Positions 1 through 9,000 of a DNA stretch of 40,622 nt are shown piece after piece (the stretch's first letter is position 1; every line of letters starts with the position of its first letter). The notes under the pieces were generated by a model. The model ran no database searches, had not been told where the DNA came from, and saw nothing but the letters and a program-made list of their open reading frames with translations. The stretch covers positions 1 through 40,622 of the forward strand of contig NZ_PDUS01000026.1 in NCBI RefSeq assembly GCF_002723455.1, written 5' to 3'. A program made the position numbers and the translations under genes. Source of the DNA: Pseudoalteromonas sp. 3D05 (lineage in GTDB: Bacteria > Pseudomonadota > Gammaproteobacteria > Enterobacterales > Alteromonadaceae).

Positions 1-93
1 ACGTTTTCTTGCAGTAGCCACATTTCACCCTGATTAATTTTCATACTAATTAAACGTTAGTAAAAAATTGGCGAAATACAAACTTTATGATGG

Positions 94-418
94 GTGTCTA
101 CGTTATTGTGTTTAAGGCAAGAGTTGCTCATCTCTGACGATAAACTAAAAAATATTTCAGCCGAAATGAAAATAGCGCGTCATACATACAGTGCAATGAT
201 CCACTCTCAATTTACACAATGGTCACTCACTCCCAGTGAGCAAGAGGTCGCCCATGCTGTTATTAAAGGGATTAAGCTTTAAAGAAATAAGTGCAATAAG
301 GCATACCAAGGAAAAAACTGTTCGCCAGCAAGCATCGGTCATTTACAGCAAAGCAAACGTTGAGGGGCGCCATGAATTTGCAGCTTGGTTTTTAGAGGAC
401 TTTATTGAAGTTGTGTGA
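94..418 (+). pseudogene. LuxR-type HTH regulator, frameshifted and N-terminally short
   Basis: Two overlapping reading frames together encode the C-terminal half of a small LuxR/FixJ-type DNA-binding protein. The first (GTG at 94) gives a coiled segment and then LTPSEQEVAHAVIKG. After a frame change in the AAAGGGA stretch near 262-270 the second continues LSFKEISAIRHTKEKTVRQQ, the recognition helix of a LuxR-type helix-turn-helix, and ends in a conserved-looking AAWFLEDF tail. One extra base explains the break. As I recall the family, relatives of about 150-170 residues carry N-terminal membrane segments before the coil. Here a stop at 88-90 blocks upstream extension, so the front is also missing or scrambled. 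A sequencing error could explain the shift but not the missing front. Confidence 0.75.
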
Positions 419-651
419 TCCTCAATTTTTAGTTAACTAGTTGCACTATCATTTAATATTACTGTTTACGTAGGCAGCTGTGCCTTCTTGGCCTATACTT
501 TAAGCATCGCGACTTTTACGATCATGCGCGTTCCTTTTACTTAACCAATTGAATAGGCAGATTTTATAGAATTTGGTTGGATTATTTTTTTACTTGCAGT
601 GGTGACTTAAAATGCACATCATACCCACACATTTTGTACTGGATTTAATTT

Positions 652-1455
652 ATGCCTAAAGACATATTAGCTCGTAACAACGTCAAAATAATTGGCGATG
701 GTGATACAACAATTATGCTCGCGCATGGGTTTGGCTGTGACCAAAATATGTGGCGATTTATCCAGCCTATGTTAGCCCCAAACTATAAATTGGTGCTATT
801 TGATTATGTAGGGTGCGGTCAATCAGACACATCTGCTTTTAGTAAACAACGCTATCAATCACTAAACGGTTATACACACGATGTAATCGAGATTTGTGAA
901 GCATTAAAACTCAAAGATATTGTCTTCATTGGTCACTCTGTTAGCAGCATTATAGGAATGCTCGCAGCTATTGAATCACCGAGTTTGTTTAAAAAAATTA
1001 TAATGGTTTGCCCCTCCCCTTGCTTTCTTAACTTACCACCAAACTATTTTGGAGGCTTTGACAAAAGCGACTTAGAAGAACTAATTGATTTAATGGATAA
1101 AAACTACATTGGCTGGGCTAATTATTTGGCACCTCTCGTAATGGGGCAAAATAATAAAACTGAGTTAATTAACGAATTATCTGAAAGCTTTTGCTCAACC
1201 GATCCTAATTATGCCAAACCTTTTGCCAAAGCCACTTTCTTCTCTGATGACAGAGCAGCACTTGAAAAGCTCACACTGCCCACTTTGATATTACAAAGCA
1301 AAGAAGACAATTTAGCATCTGTTGAAATAGGCCAATATATGCATGAGAAAATAACAGACTCAACTTTAGAGATCATAAACGCCCATGGCCATTGTTTACA
1401 TATGACGGACCCTGAAACCGTATTTAGTTTAATTAATCAATTTTTAGATGAATAA
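652..1455 (+). CDS. RsbQ-like alpha/beta hydrolase (sensor partner of the downstream cyclase)
   Basis: This 267-residue alpha/beta hydrolase closely resembles Bacillus RsbQ. The start reads ILARNNVKIIGDGD, followed by the oxyanion segment HGFGCDQNMW (about 25-34), the nucleophile elbow GHSVSS with Ser96, an acid Asp219 in SKEDN and His247 in AHGHCLH. These positions are the same as the Ser96/Asp219/His247 triad I recall for RsbQ. RsbQ works with the PAS-containing phosphatase RsbP in energy-stress signalling, and the family is related to the plant receptors KAI2 and D14, which bind small molecules. The last 8 bases overlap the PAS-GGDEF gene, suggesting that this protein feeds a signal to that cyclase. 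No signal peptide is seen, so it should be cytoplasmic. The ribosome-binding site is weak. The ligand cannot be read from the sequence. Confidence 0.92.
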   Translation: MPKDILARNNVKIIGDGDTTIMLAHGFGCDQNMWRFIQPMLAPNYKLVLFDYVGCGQSDTSAFSKQRYQSLNGYTHDVIEICEALKLKDIVFIGHSVSSIIGMLAAIESPSLFKKIIMVCPSPCFLNLPPNYFGGFDKSDLEELIDLMDKNYIGWANYLAPLVMGQNNKTELINELSESFCSTDPNYAKPFAKATFFSDDRAALEKLTLPTLILQSKEDNLASVEIGQYMHEKITDSTLEIINAHGHCLHMTDPETVFSLINQFLDE

Positions 1456-2353
1456 ACCGACGCTTGACTCGTTTCCTTGCTTATTGATTGTAACTGACAT
1501 GGAAACTAATAAACTCGAATATAGCAATCAATATGCAAACGATCTGCTTGGGTTAAATGTGAATGCTGAAAATAACTTATTTGATATTCTTTCAAAGGCT
1601 AGTTCTATTTTATTTGAAAGCTATATTAGACCCGCTATTTTTAGTGTCGGCTCTTGCGAAGAAATACAGATATCTTTACTTTTAAGTGATAAAAAGAAAG
1701 CACCAGCAGTTGCTCATATCAAGCTTTTGGATTCAAAACTATACTGGTCAATTTACGTTGCGGCGGCTCGTGATAAGCTCTATCAAGAGCTGCTGGCCGC
1801 AAGGGAACACCTAGAAAGTAAAACTGAAAAGCTAACGCTTCTTACCAGAATAGACCCGCTGACTAGTTTACATAACCGACGAGCTGCTACAGACGATTTA
1901 GCTAAAATCATTAATCAGCTAAAAAGGCAGTTTATGCCGGTGTCGTTTTTAACCATTGATATTGATTGGTTTAAAAAAATTAATGATCGCTTTGGCCATA
2001 ACCGAGGGGATGAAGTGTTAACTGAACTATCATGTATTTTAAAACGGGTTACACGTGCTAGTGATATTGTTGCACGCTGGGGTGGAGAGGAGTTTTTAGT
2101 TGTACTATATAAAGCAAACCTTGAAGATACTCGCGCTTTTTGCAAACGCTTGCACGAAGAAGCCAGAAAAGTGAAACCAAGCTCAGACAGTACATTGTCT
2201 ATTTGCATTGGTGTATCCGTTTTACAACCTGAGGATTTAGTTTATCCGGACGTAATCGACATGCAGATCAATAAAGCTGACGAAGCGTTATATAGAGCTA
2301 AAAATAGTGGCCGTAATAGAACTGAATTTTATGAAGAGGTAGTCCCTGATTGA
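1448..2353 (+). CDS. PAS-GGDEF diguanylate cyclase coupled to the RsbQ-like gene
   Basis: The 301-residue protein is predicted to make cyclic di-GMP from two GTP. Residues 1-105 look like a PAS fold (FPCLLIVTDMETNKLEYSN), residues 110-133 form a short coiled linker, and the GGDEF domain runs from about 134 to 297. The active-site loop is GGEEF at 212-216, an active variant. RASD at 203-206 lies exactly five residues before it, which is the inhibitory I-site for product feedback. There are no membrane segments. The ATG lies inside the end of the RsbQ-like gene, so translation is probably coupled. In Bacillus the RsbQ partner is a PAS-PP2C phosphatase. Here a cyclase takes that place, so the PAS domain is the likely docking or ligand-receiving site. 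Confidence 0.93.
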   Translation: MNKPTLDSFPCLLIVTDMETNKLEYSNQYANDLLGLNVNAENNLFDILSKASSILFESYIRPAIFSVGSCEEIQISLLLSDKKKAPAVAHIKLLDSKLYWSIYVAAARDKLYQELLAAREHLESKTEKLTLLTRIDPLTSLHNRRAATDDLAKIINQLKRQFMPVSFLTIDIDWFKKINDRFGHNRGDEVLTELSCILKRVTRASDIVARWGGEEFLVVLYKANLEDTRAFCKRLHEEARKVKPSSDSTLSICIGVSVLQPEDLVYPDVIDMQINKADEALYRAKNSGRNRTEFYEEVVPD

Positions 2354-2415
2354 CTGTAACGTTTTATAAATACCTTTATCGGCACACGATCCGAAATTAT
2401 TAAAAATAATGAAAG

Positions 2416-2739
2416 TTACATTGATGGTTGCTTTTTTCCCAGCTGTGCCTGCAATTTTTTTGCTCTAATAATAATTTGCTTGTCATATTGTGAGGGGGAA
2501 AGCCAAATCGAAGCCTCACTTTCATCAGCTAAGTATATATACCGTTCTAATGAAGATGCTATTGAAGCTTGCGTTAGCGCTGATTGGCCCTTTTCTATTT
2601 GCTGATAAAAAATTGTATTATCAGCCAACTTACTAATAACTGTTTGATACCCAAGTTCCATCATGAGCTTAAACCCGATAAATCCACTCACAGTTGCACC
2701 AAGTAAAAATGCAATAACCGCTATACTTGCTTTGTTCAT
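2416..2739 (-). CDS. Small single-pass membrane protein of unknown function
   Basis: I do not recognise this 107-residue protein. It starts MNKASIAVIAFLLGAT, has one hydrophobic helix at about 4-26 that could be an anchor or uncleaved signal, and then a polar helical region (about 35-107) ending in lysine- and glutamine-rich sequence. I chose the ATG at 2739 over one seven codons upstream because GGGG lies a few bases before it. It sits alone on the minus strand, 59 bases from the convergent end of the cyclase gene and about 80 bases downstream of another small membrane gene. The C-terminal part is probably periplasmic. Confidence 0.6.
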   Translation of the reverse strand: MNKASIAVIAFLLGATVSGFIGFKLMMELGYQTVISKLADNTIFYQQIEKGQSALTQASIASSLERYIYLADESEASIWLSPSQYDKQIIIRAKKLQAQLGKKQPSM

Positions 2740-2818
2740 TTTTACCCCGAGATATTTCAAGCTTTTGTGATGGATGCATCAGCCCTAAAATGTATTATAT
2801 AAAGTAGACTAAACTATT

Positions 2819-3043
2819 TTACTTTTTAAACTCTCCATACAACCAGCTAAAAAACTTAATAAATGGGTAATAGAGTAAACTAAACATAATCAAATGCATT
2901 AATAAAGGGATTACATTATAAGTCCCTATATGAAAGCGATAAGTCACCTCAAGCCTATCTATAACAAACGATGCCAATAGAATGACACATACACTGGTTA
3001 TGAATCTTACAAAATTGTATTCTTTTTCCCTACTCAATTCCAA
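2819..3043 (-). CDS. Small two-helix membrane protein of unknown function
   Basis: A 74-residue hypothetical protein with a charged N-terminus (MELSREKEYNF) and two predicted membrane helices at about 13-30 and 44-68, separated by a short loop. It ends in basic residues. The start is TTG, supported by AAAGGA a few bases upstream. A TATAAT-like box on the minus strand at 3094-3099 could be its -10, but no good -35 was found. I recognise no family. It may be transcribed together with the next minus-strand gene. Confidence 0.5.
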   Translation of the reverse strand: MELSREKEYNFVRFITSVCVILLASFVIDRLEVTYRFHIGTYNVIPLLMHLIMFSLLYYPFIKFFSWLYGEFKK

Positions 3044-3246
3044 TAATCCTTTAATAACACCAAATAGTGCTTTGTTTTTTGAATTAATTGTACATATTAT
3101 AGTTAAAACTAATTGTATTAACTACACACCACGCTAACAAAGAAAGTCAAGGTTGAAGGTCGATAATTAAGCAAAAAGAGCATTTTAAAGGGAATCAACA
3201 TCTCGTTATGGTTTGAAGGGTAAACGGTTTGCTGATCATATTTAAT

Positions 3247-3275
3247 CAATGCTTAAGCAACGGTTCTAAGCATTG
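3247..3275 (-). terminator. Hairpin just after the DUF6436 gene
   Basis: A perfect 9-bp inverted repeat, CAATGCTTA and TAAGCATTG, with an 11-base loop starts ten bases beyond the stop of the minus-strand DUF6436 gene. The position suits a transcript end, but no U-tract follows on that strand, so it may protect the 3' end rather than terminate transcription. Confidence 0.4.
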
Positions 3276-3284
3276 AAACAATTA

Positions 3285-3806
3285 TTAACTTCCTCGACAA
3301 TAACACCCCTGCGCTTGTGTAATGGTTAAGCGTGAATTAAACCCCGCTTGCAAATTATTCATTACAAGTTCCACAAAACCATTGGAAGATGAGCAAGCAA
3401 CACCTTCTGAAAGTGGTCCCGCATAGGCAAGTTCTCCTGCAGAATCGACAAGTACAGCACCAGGCCTATTTGGCAACAGTTCTTTGCTCATTTTAGCGGC
3501 ATCTAATACCTTTACTTTAACATCGTAATTATTTGCTAATGAGGTTAACTGCTCTACATGGTCAGCTGAACGTTTAGAACAACCACATTCGGAATCAATA
3601 ACAATAGTTAAAATAGCATCGCTTGGGTTTTGCCATTGAGTTTGTTTTTTAAAGTCATCAAGCCAACCATTTTTTAACAGTTTCTGTTGCGGATCAAAAG
3701 TACTGATTGATGAAAATTGAAAATAGACAAGCCCTGCTACAACGCTGATGAACCATATAAGAATAATGGCGTAAAGCTTGATGTTTTTCTTACTTGAATT
3801 TTGCAA
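3285..3806 (-). CDS. DUF6436 thioredoxin-like membrane-anchored protein
   Basis: This 173-residue protein has one N-terminal membrane helix (about 10-30) followed by a domain that looks thioredoxin-like. The strand LTIVIDSECGCSKRSADHV carries a CGC cysteine cluster, and further cysteines occur in SEGVACSS and in the terminal QGCYCRGS. I assign it to DUF6436, a family common in Pseudoalteromonas and related genera. Its biochemical role is unknown. The topology puts the cysteines in the periplasm, where they might bind metal or form disulfides. The TTG start lies 17 bases inside the end of the chemoreceptor gene, so the two are probably translated from one message. A functional link with that receptor is inference. 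Confidence 0.8.
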   Translation of the reverse strand: MQNSSKKNIKLYAIILIWFISVVAGLVYFQFSSISTFDPQQKLLKNGWLDDFKKQTQWQNPSDAILTIVIDSECGCSKRSADHVEQLTSLANNYDVKVKVLDAAKMSKELLPNRPGAVLVDSAGELAYAGPLSEGVACSSSNGFVELVMNNLQAGFNSRLTITQAQGCYCRGS

Positions 3807-5256
3807 TGCTTTGCTCTAGAACATCGATGCTTACATCAATCATTTGCACTTTAGCCGTTAGCTTAGCAACAATCGCTGAATCTTGCTCCTGACTCATACG
3901 TAACGCGTCTGCACTCGCTGATATCTGTTCTGTATTACCTACTTGCTCAGCGACAACTTTCGCCACAGAGGTCGTACTGCTAGCAACCGTTTCAATTTGC
4001 TGCGACATGCCTAAAATATTCTCTTTCATAGTGAAGCTAATATCTGTTAGCTCTTCTACCACACTCATACATTGGTTCATCGACTGAGTTGATGTTTGAC
4101 TATTACTTACTAAATCTTTAAGTGTATTTGAAATTTTATCTGTAATTTTTTTGCTGCTATTTGCGAGCGAGCGCACTTCATCCGCAACGACCGCGAAACC
4201 TCTCCCCTGTTCCCCGGCTCTAGCCGCTTCGATCGCTGCATTTAAAGCAAGTAAATTAGTTTGCTCTGCAATGCCTGATATCTCATTGAGGAGGTTAGAT
4301 ATTACATCCCCAGCTGCAACAAGTAATTTTATTTGTTCATCTGTATGATTTAAGTGACCACGTAATTCTTGGCTTTTGTCATCTGTTTTTTCAACATCAC
4401 TTAACGTGTCTCCTGCGGCCAATGTAATTGCGTCAACCTGTTGTTTCAATACATTGCTTTCGTGCTCTACCGACGTAAAACCATGAGCAACGGAACTGCC
4501 TGAATGCGCTATATCATTAGTTTGCTGGGCACGTTTATCGGCAGCAGCGGCAAGTTCATCATGGACCTCAACCAATTCTTTGGAATTACTCTTCAACGAA
4601 AAAGACTGCATCTTAACTTGTTCAATCACTGTATTTAAAGACTCCAAAAGCGAGTTAAACCCTTGAACTGTAGTATTTTTTGTTTCATCGGCGCGGGTTG
4701 AAAGTAGAACATGCTCAGGATCATTCATTATTTTATCAGTGGCTGCGGTAAGTGATAGTCCTGCACGGCGCTCTCTTTGCAAAGTGATAGCAATATAGCC
4801 AGCAACTAAAGCCTCAACAATAGCGTAGGCAGCATGAATGATAACCGTGCTAAACGCTAAACGGTCTGGATCAAAAACGTAAAAGCCTGAGTTTTGAGTC
4901 TGCAAGAAATAAAATGAAAGGTGATGAATGGCTACTAATACAATGGCAGTTATGAATACCTGCCATTGCACAAACATAATTAAGACAGCCATTAAAATAA
5001 ATATTTCAAAGTGCACCTCAATTAAGCCAAACGATTGTTGAATGTGCAAAAATGAAAACATAATAAGCGCAGCGCTTGCTACATGTGCCGTTAACTTGCG
5101 TTCAGGGTGTGTCCTTAGCAACCAAATAGGCAATATACACAGGGGAAGACCTATTAAAAAAGCAGGCATCAGAGTTGAAAAATAAATGCCTAGAGCGACT
5201 GACTCAACAAAAAGCAAAACAAATAAAACTGTAAAAAGACGGCTTCTATCAGTCAT
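3790..5256 (-). CDS. Methyl-accepting chemotaxis protein with six-helix histidine-rich membrane sensor
   Basis: The 488-residue protein has no periplasmic loop sensor. Residues 8-160 are almost all hydrophobic, probably six membrane helices, carrying histidines at 58, 71, 82, 111, 112 and 141 (motifs IEVHFEIF and AIHHLSFYFLQ). I recall the same membrane module in other chemoreceptors and some GGDEF proteins. A long coiled coil follows, and the signalling hairpin tip reads EQTNLLALNAAIEAARAGEQ at about 330-349. There is no C-terminal CheR-binding pentapeptide (it ends AKFK). The ATG has AGGGG just upstream. It should drive CheA/CheW control of motility. Membrane histidines often mean bound metal or heme, but that is inference here. 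Confidence 0.93.
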   Translation of the reverse strand: MTDRSRLFTVLFVLLFVESVALGIYFSTLMPAFLIGLPLCILPIWLLRTHPERKLTAHVASAALIMFSFLHIQQSFGLIEVHFEIFILMAVLIMFVQWQVFITAIVLVAIHHLSFYFLQTQNSGFYVFDPDRLAFSTVIIHAAYAIVEALVAGYIAITLQRERRAGLSLTAATDKIMNDPEHVLLSTRADETKNTTVQGFNSLLESLNTVIEQVKMQSFSLKSNSKELVEVHDELAAAADKRAQQTNDIAHSGSSVAHGFTSVEHESNVLKQQVDAITLAAGDTLSDVEKTDDKSQELRGHLNHTDEQIKLLVAAGDVISNLLNEISGIAEQTNLLALNAAIEAARAGEQGRGFAVVADEVRSLANSSKKITDKISNTLKDLVSNSQTSTQSMNQCMSVVEELTDISFTMKENILGMSQQIETVASSTTSVAKVVAEQVGNTEQISASADALRMSQEQDSAIVAKLTAKVQMIDVSIDVLEQSIAKFK

Positions 5257-5369
5257 GTATACCCCTAAAAATAGTAGTTTAAACGTTTATTACATTCTGT
5301 TAGATCATTTGATGATAAAAAATTCGAGGTACCCTACTGCGCACAGCAAAGTTACTTTAGTATTATAGG

Positions 5370-5924
5370 TTACTTTACGATATTAAGTATTTTTTTAAAG
5401 GTTGCAGAATTTGCCACTTCTGCCCATTGAAAAATAATACTTTCTGCACTTGTAATCACCGCACCAGCACTTTGCATTTGATTGAGCGCAATATCACGAT
5501 GGATTTCTTTGCGTGAACAAATACCGTCAGCAATCACAAACACCCTGTAGTCATGAGCAAGTAAATCTAAACATGTCTGGAGTACACACACATGTGCTTC
5601 CATTCCAACAACAATAATCTGGGGTTTATTGTAATCTGCAAGAAGCTGTTTAAATCCATTTTCTTTAAAAGCACTAAAATGCGTTTTATCAAAATAAGTT
5701 GCCCCCTTTAACACTGCTTTTAATGCCTCATCCGTGGTGCCTAACCCTTGTTTGTACTGCTCTGTTACAAGCTGTGGAATATCATACAGCTTAGCAGCGC
5801 TAGCAAGCTGTTCGGTCACATGTTTAATTTGCTCAAACTGAGCCATCACAGGACTTAACTTACTTTGAATATCAATTACTAACAGAAGGCTTTGTGAACA
5901 ACTTACTGAGAATGTTTTTTTCAT
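5370..5924 (-). CDS. Isochorismatase-family cysteine hydrolase
   Basis: A 184-residue cytoplasmic protein with the isochorismatase-like fold. The catalytic triad is visible: Asp18 in LLVIDIQSKL, Lys80 in YFDKTHFSAF and Cys113 in GMEAHVCVLQTCLDLL. The GMEAHVCV motif with the adjacent segment FVIADGICSR is typical of YcaC-like members, which hydrolyse unidentified amides or similar small molecules. True isochorismatases of siderophore synthesis are longer and usually sit in siderophore clusters, which are absent here. AAGGA lies six bases before the ATG. The gene is divergent from the large propeller-GGDEF-EAL gene and monocistronic. The substrate cannot be inferred. Confidence 0.9.
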   Translation of the reverse strand: MKKTFSVSCSQSLLLVIDIQSKLSPVMAQFEQIKHVTEQLASAAKLYDIPQLVTEQYKQGLGTTDEALKAVLKGATYFDKTHFSAFKENGFKQLLADYNKPQIIVVGMEAHVCVLQTCLDLLAHDYRVFVIADGICSRKEIHRDIALNQMQSAGAVITSAESIIFQWAEVANSATFKKILNIVK

Positions 5925-5965
5925 GTTAGTTCCTTATTATAAGCGTAATTTATTGACGCATTTTT

Positions 5966-5994
5966 TTTACACTTGTTAAAAATACACTTATAAT
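5966..5994 (+). promoter_or_regulatory. Sigma-70 promoter for the propeller-GGDEF-EAL gene
   Basis: TTTACA at 5966-5971, a 17-base spacer and a perfect TATAAT at 5989-5994 form a near-consensus promoter. Transcription would begin near 6001, giving a leader of roughly 40-65 bases depending on which start codon is used. Confidence 0.65.
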
Positions 5995-6043
5995 TCACTC
6001 ATTAATACACTATCGCTATGCTATATTAGTCTGTAGTAACGAA

Positions 6044-9000
6044 TTGAGCAGGGTCAACTTATACGTGCGCTTCAGTACTTTTTTTATGCTAATCTTAGCT
6101 ATGATGTATGCTATTTGTTGCCAAAAGGCATATGCTAACAACTATGCCCAACAATTGCAGCGCTTGTCGCCTGATGAAGGCCTTTCACAAGGTTATGTCA
6201 CTGATATTATTCAAGATGATTTAGGCTACATTTGGGTTGGCACTCGCCAAGGGCTTAATCGTTTTGATGGCTACAAAGTCAATATCCTCCCTGCTTTTGA
6301 TCAATACTCTATCGTTTTACTTAAGAAAACACGCGATAACAAGATTCTTGTATCTACAGAATTTTCTGGTGCCTTTATAATAGATCCAATCACATTGGCC
6401 GCAGAACAGATTTATTCAGGTAAATTAAATAAGGAAGATAAAGCGTTTTCACCTATCCTAGCGGTGACTCAAGACGAAAATGCATTTTACTTTGCAATTA
6501 ATCACCACGTTTATTTTTATAACACGACCACAAAGTCAATGTCCCGCGAGTTCTCAATTAACAAAGAAGATCATATTGTAAGAGCGCTCACTGTTAATAA
6601 AAATTATCTGTACATAGGCACAACTAACGGTCTTTACTCTAAATCAATCATTGATGATTACACAACAAAAATCCCATTTCTGCCCGAATCAAAACAAAAT
6701 GATTACAACACAAACGTTAAATATCTATCCATCGATGAACAGCTTAGTTTGATAATCGGAACTGTTGAAGGACTTTACTCCATCGACTTAATCCAAGGTA
6801 CAAAGCTTGACTTAGCAAACGTTAAAACACTGGTGAACGACAATAACATTTGGGACTATACAACAACACAATACGGCGACTTCATTGCAACTGAAGCAGG
6901 CCTTTACCAATACCACAGCCAAAGCGGCCAAAAAGAGCTAATCCTTAAATTTGACCAAAGTAAGTTTCACTTTACAGATAACACAATACTTAAAGTATTA
7001 GTCGATAAATCTGGGGGTATGTGGTTAGCATCACGCTCTCAGGGTGTTTTTACGTGGCCAACACTCGCTCGACGCTTCAGTAATATTCAAATAACCCATA
7101 ATGGGAAGTTACACAACAACGTTATTTATAGCGTGTTTCAAGATGAACAGAATTCAATTTGGTTAGGTACAGAAAATGGGATATCTCATCTTGATAGTGA
7201 TTATAAAAGCACTACTTTTTTAGATACCCTAGATGAGAAAGCATTCTATGGTGAGTTTAGTGTGTATGGCATTACAAACGCAGATCTAGGTGAACCTACT
7301 CGCTATTTATGGCTGCTGTTGTATGAAGGCCTAGCTCTTTTTGATAAACAAACTAAACAGCTTGTGCCTCTTCCCTCACAAGGACTAACAAAAGATGTTA
7401 TTAATCAACCGGGTGTATATGGTTTTCATCAAATAACAGCTGACACTTTCGCATTCTTCAACAGTGATAATTATTACCTATATGATGGAAAAACAGGGAA
7501 AACTCGCATTATTAAAGGTCTTCGAGACCTACTTGACCCTGAAACTTCTTATGCATTTTTAAAGCCCCTTTCAAATAAGCCTGATGAGTTACTTATAAGT
7601 GTTTCCGGTGCGCTATACCGCTATAACGTGACAACACAAAAACTGACCTTAATCTATGAAGTTGAGAACTATAACCCCCTTTCATATGTTGTCACCTACG
7701 ACACGGTTATCGACTACAACAATACACTATGGCTTGCCTCTTCGCATGAAGGACTCATTGCATTAGATGCAACAACATATGAAGAAAAAACTCGCATTAA
7801 TTTTGCCCAAGGTATTAATACTAAGTCTATTTTTGCATTACAAATAGATCAGTTTGGCTTTCTATGGGCAAGTAGCCAGAATGGTTTATATCGCGTAAAT
7901 CTAAACACACTGCAAATAAACGCTTATTCCGTTAAAGATGGGTTAACAGTTAATGAGTTTAACCTTGATTCACATTCTTTACTTAATGATGGCCGCATTG
8001 CTTTTGGCACTACTTTGGGATTGTTGACATTAGCACCGCAGGATTTTTTAAGTGTGCCATATTCTGAAGAAAATTTAAAAACACAGATCACTGCAATTGA
8101 ATTATTTTCGAGGGATCTTAATTATCACCCTGAACAATATAAAAACGACGTATTACAATTAAGTGCTGACGATATGGGCTTGGAAGTTAGCTTCTCTAAC
8201 TTTGATTTTTTAAATATCGACAAAACAAGCTACAAGGTAACTTTGAAAGGCCCTACTTCGTTTACTTATGATAAGTACAAAAAGAATAAAGTCTTTTTTA
8301 CAAAGCTTGCACCAGGAAACTATCAACTCTCTATTGCTGCTTACCTTAACAATAGCAATGGTATGAGCAAACCCACAAAGCTTAATTTTAATGTTGCCTA
8401 TGCACCATGGCGTTCCCCATTGGCATTATTTGTATATGGATTAATTTCTTTATCTATTGTTTTTATTATTGTTTGGCAATACAGAACAAAACGCAACACA
8501 ATCGAAAACTCCCACAAGCGAGTTTTACTATCTCAACAACAAACAGACTTGGCACTAAACAGTAGTAATAGTGGGGTATGGGAGGTCAATTTAAGCACAA
8601 GTTCAGGCTCACAAAACCGTTTAACCCAAGAGCTTGGCTATCAGGTGACTAGTCATGAAGTCGGTGTTAAAGAATTTGGTCAACTAATACATCCAGATGA
8701 TAAAGCACATTTAATAAAAGCATGGAACGAATTCGTCTCTAATAATAGTAATAATCAATGGCAAGCTACATACAGGCTTAAACATGCAAAAGGGCATTGG
8801 CTTTGGTATCAAGATACAGGCCGTGTATCACAAAGAAACGAACAGGGCGAAATAACCAAGGTCTCTGGTATTTACACCAACATTACCCAACACAGAGCCA
8901 ACGCCCAACTTGCTGCAGTTTTAGGTGAGGCCTTTAGCCAAATAAATGATTGGCTACTCATTTTAGATAATAATTATCAGCCTATTTCTGTTAATAACAG

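Noticed and set aside
480..520. TTGGCC-like sequence suggesting a sigma-54 promoter before the RsbQ-like gene
   Set aside because: The -12 element does not match and the spacing is wrong.
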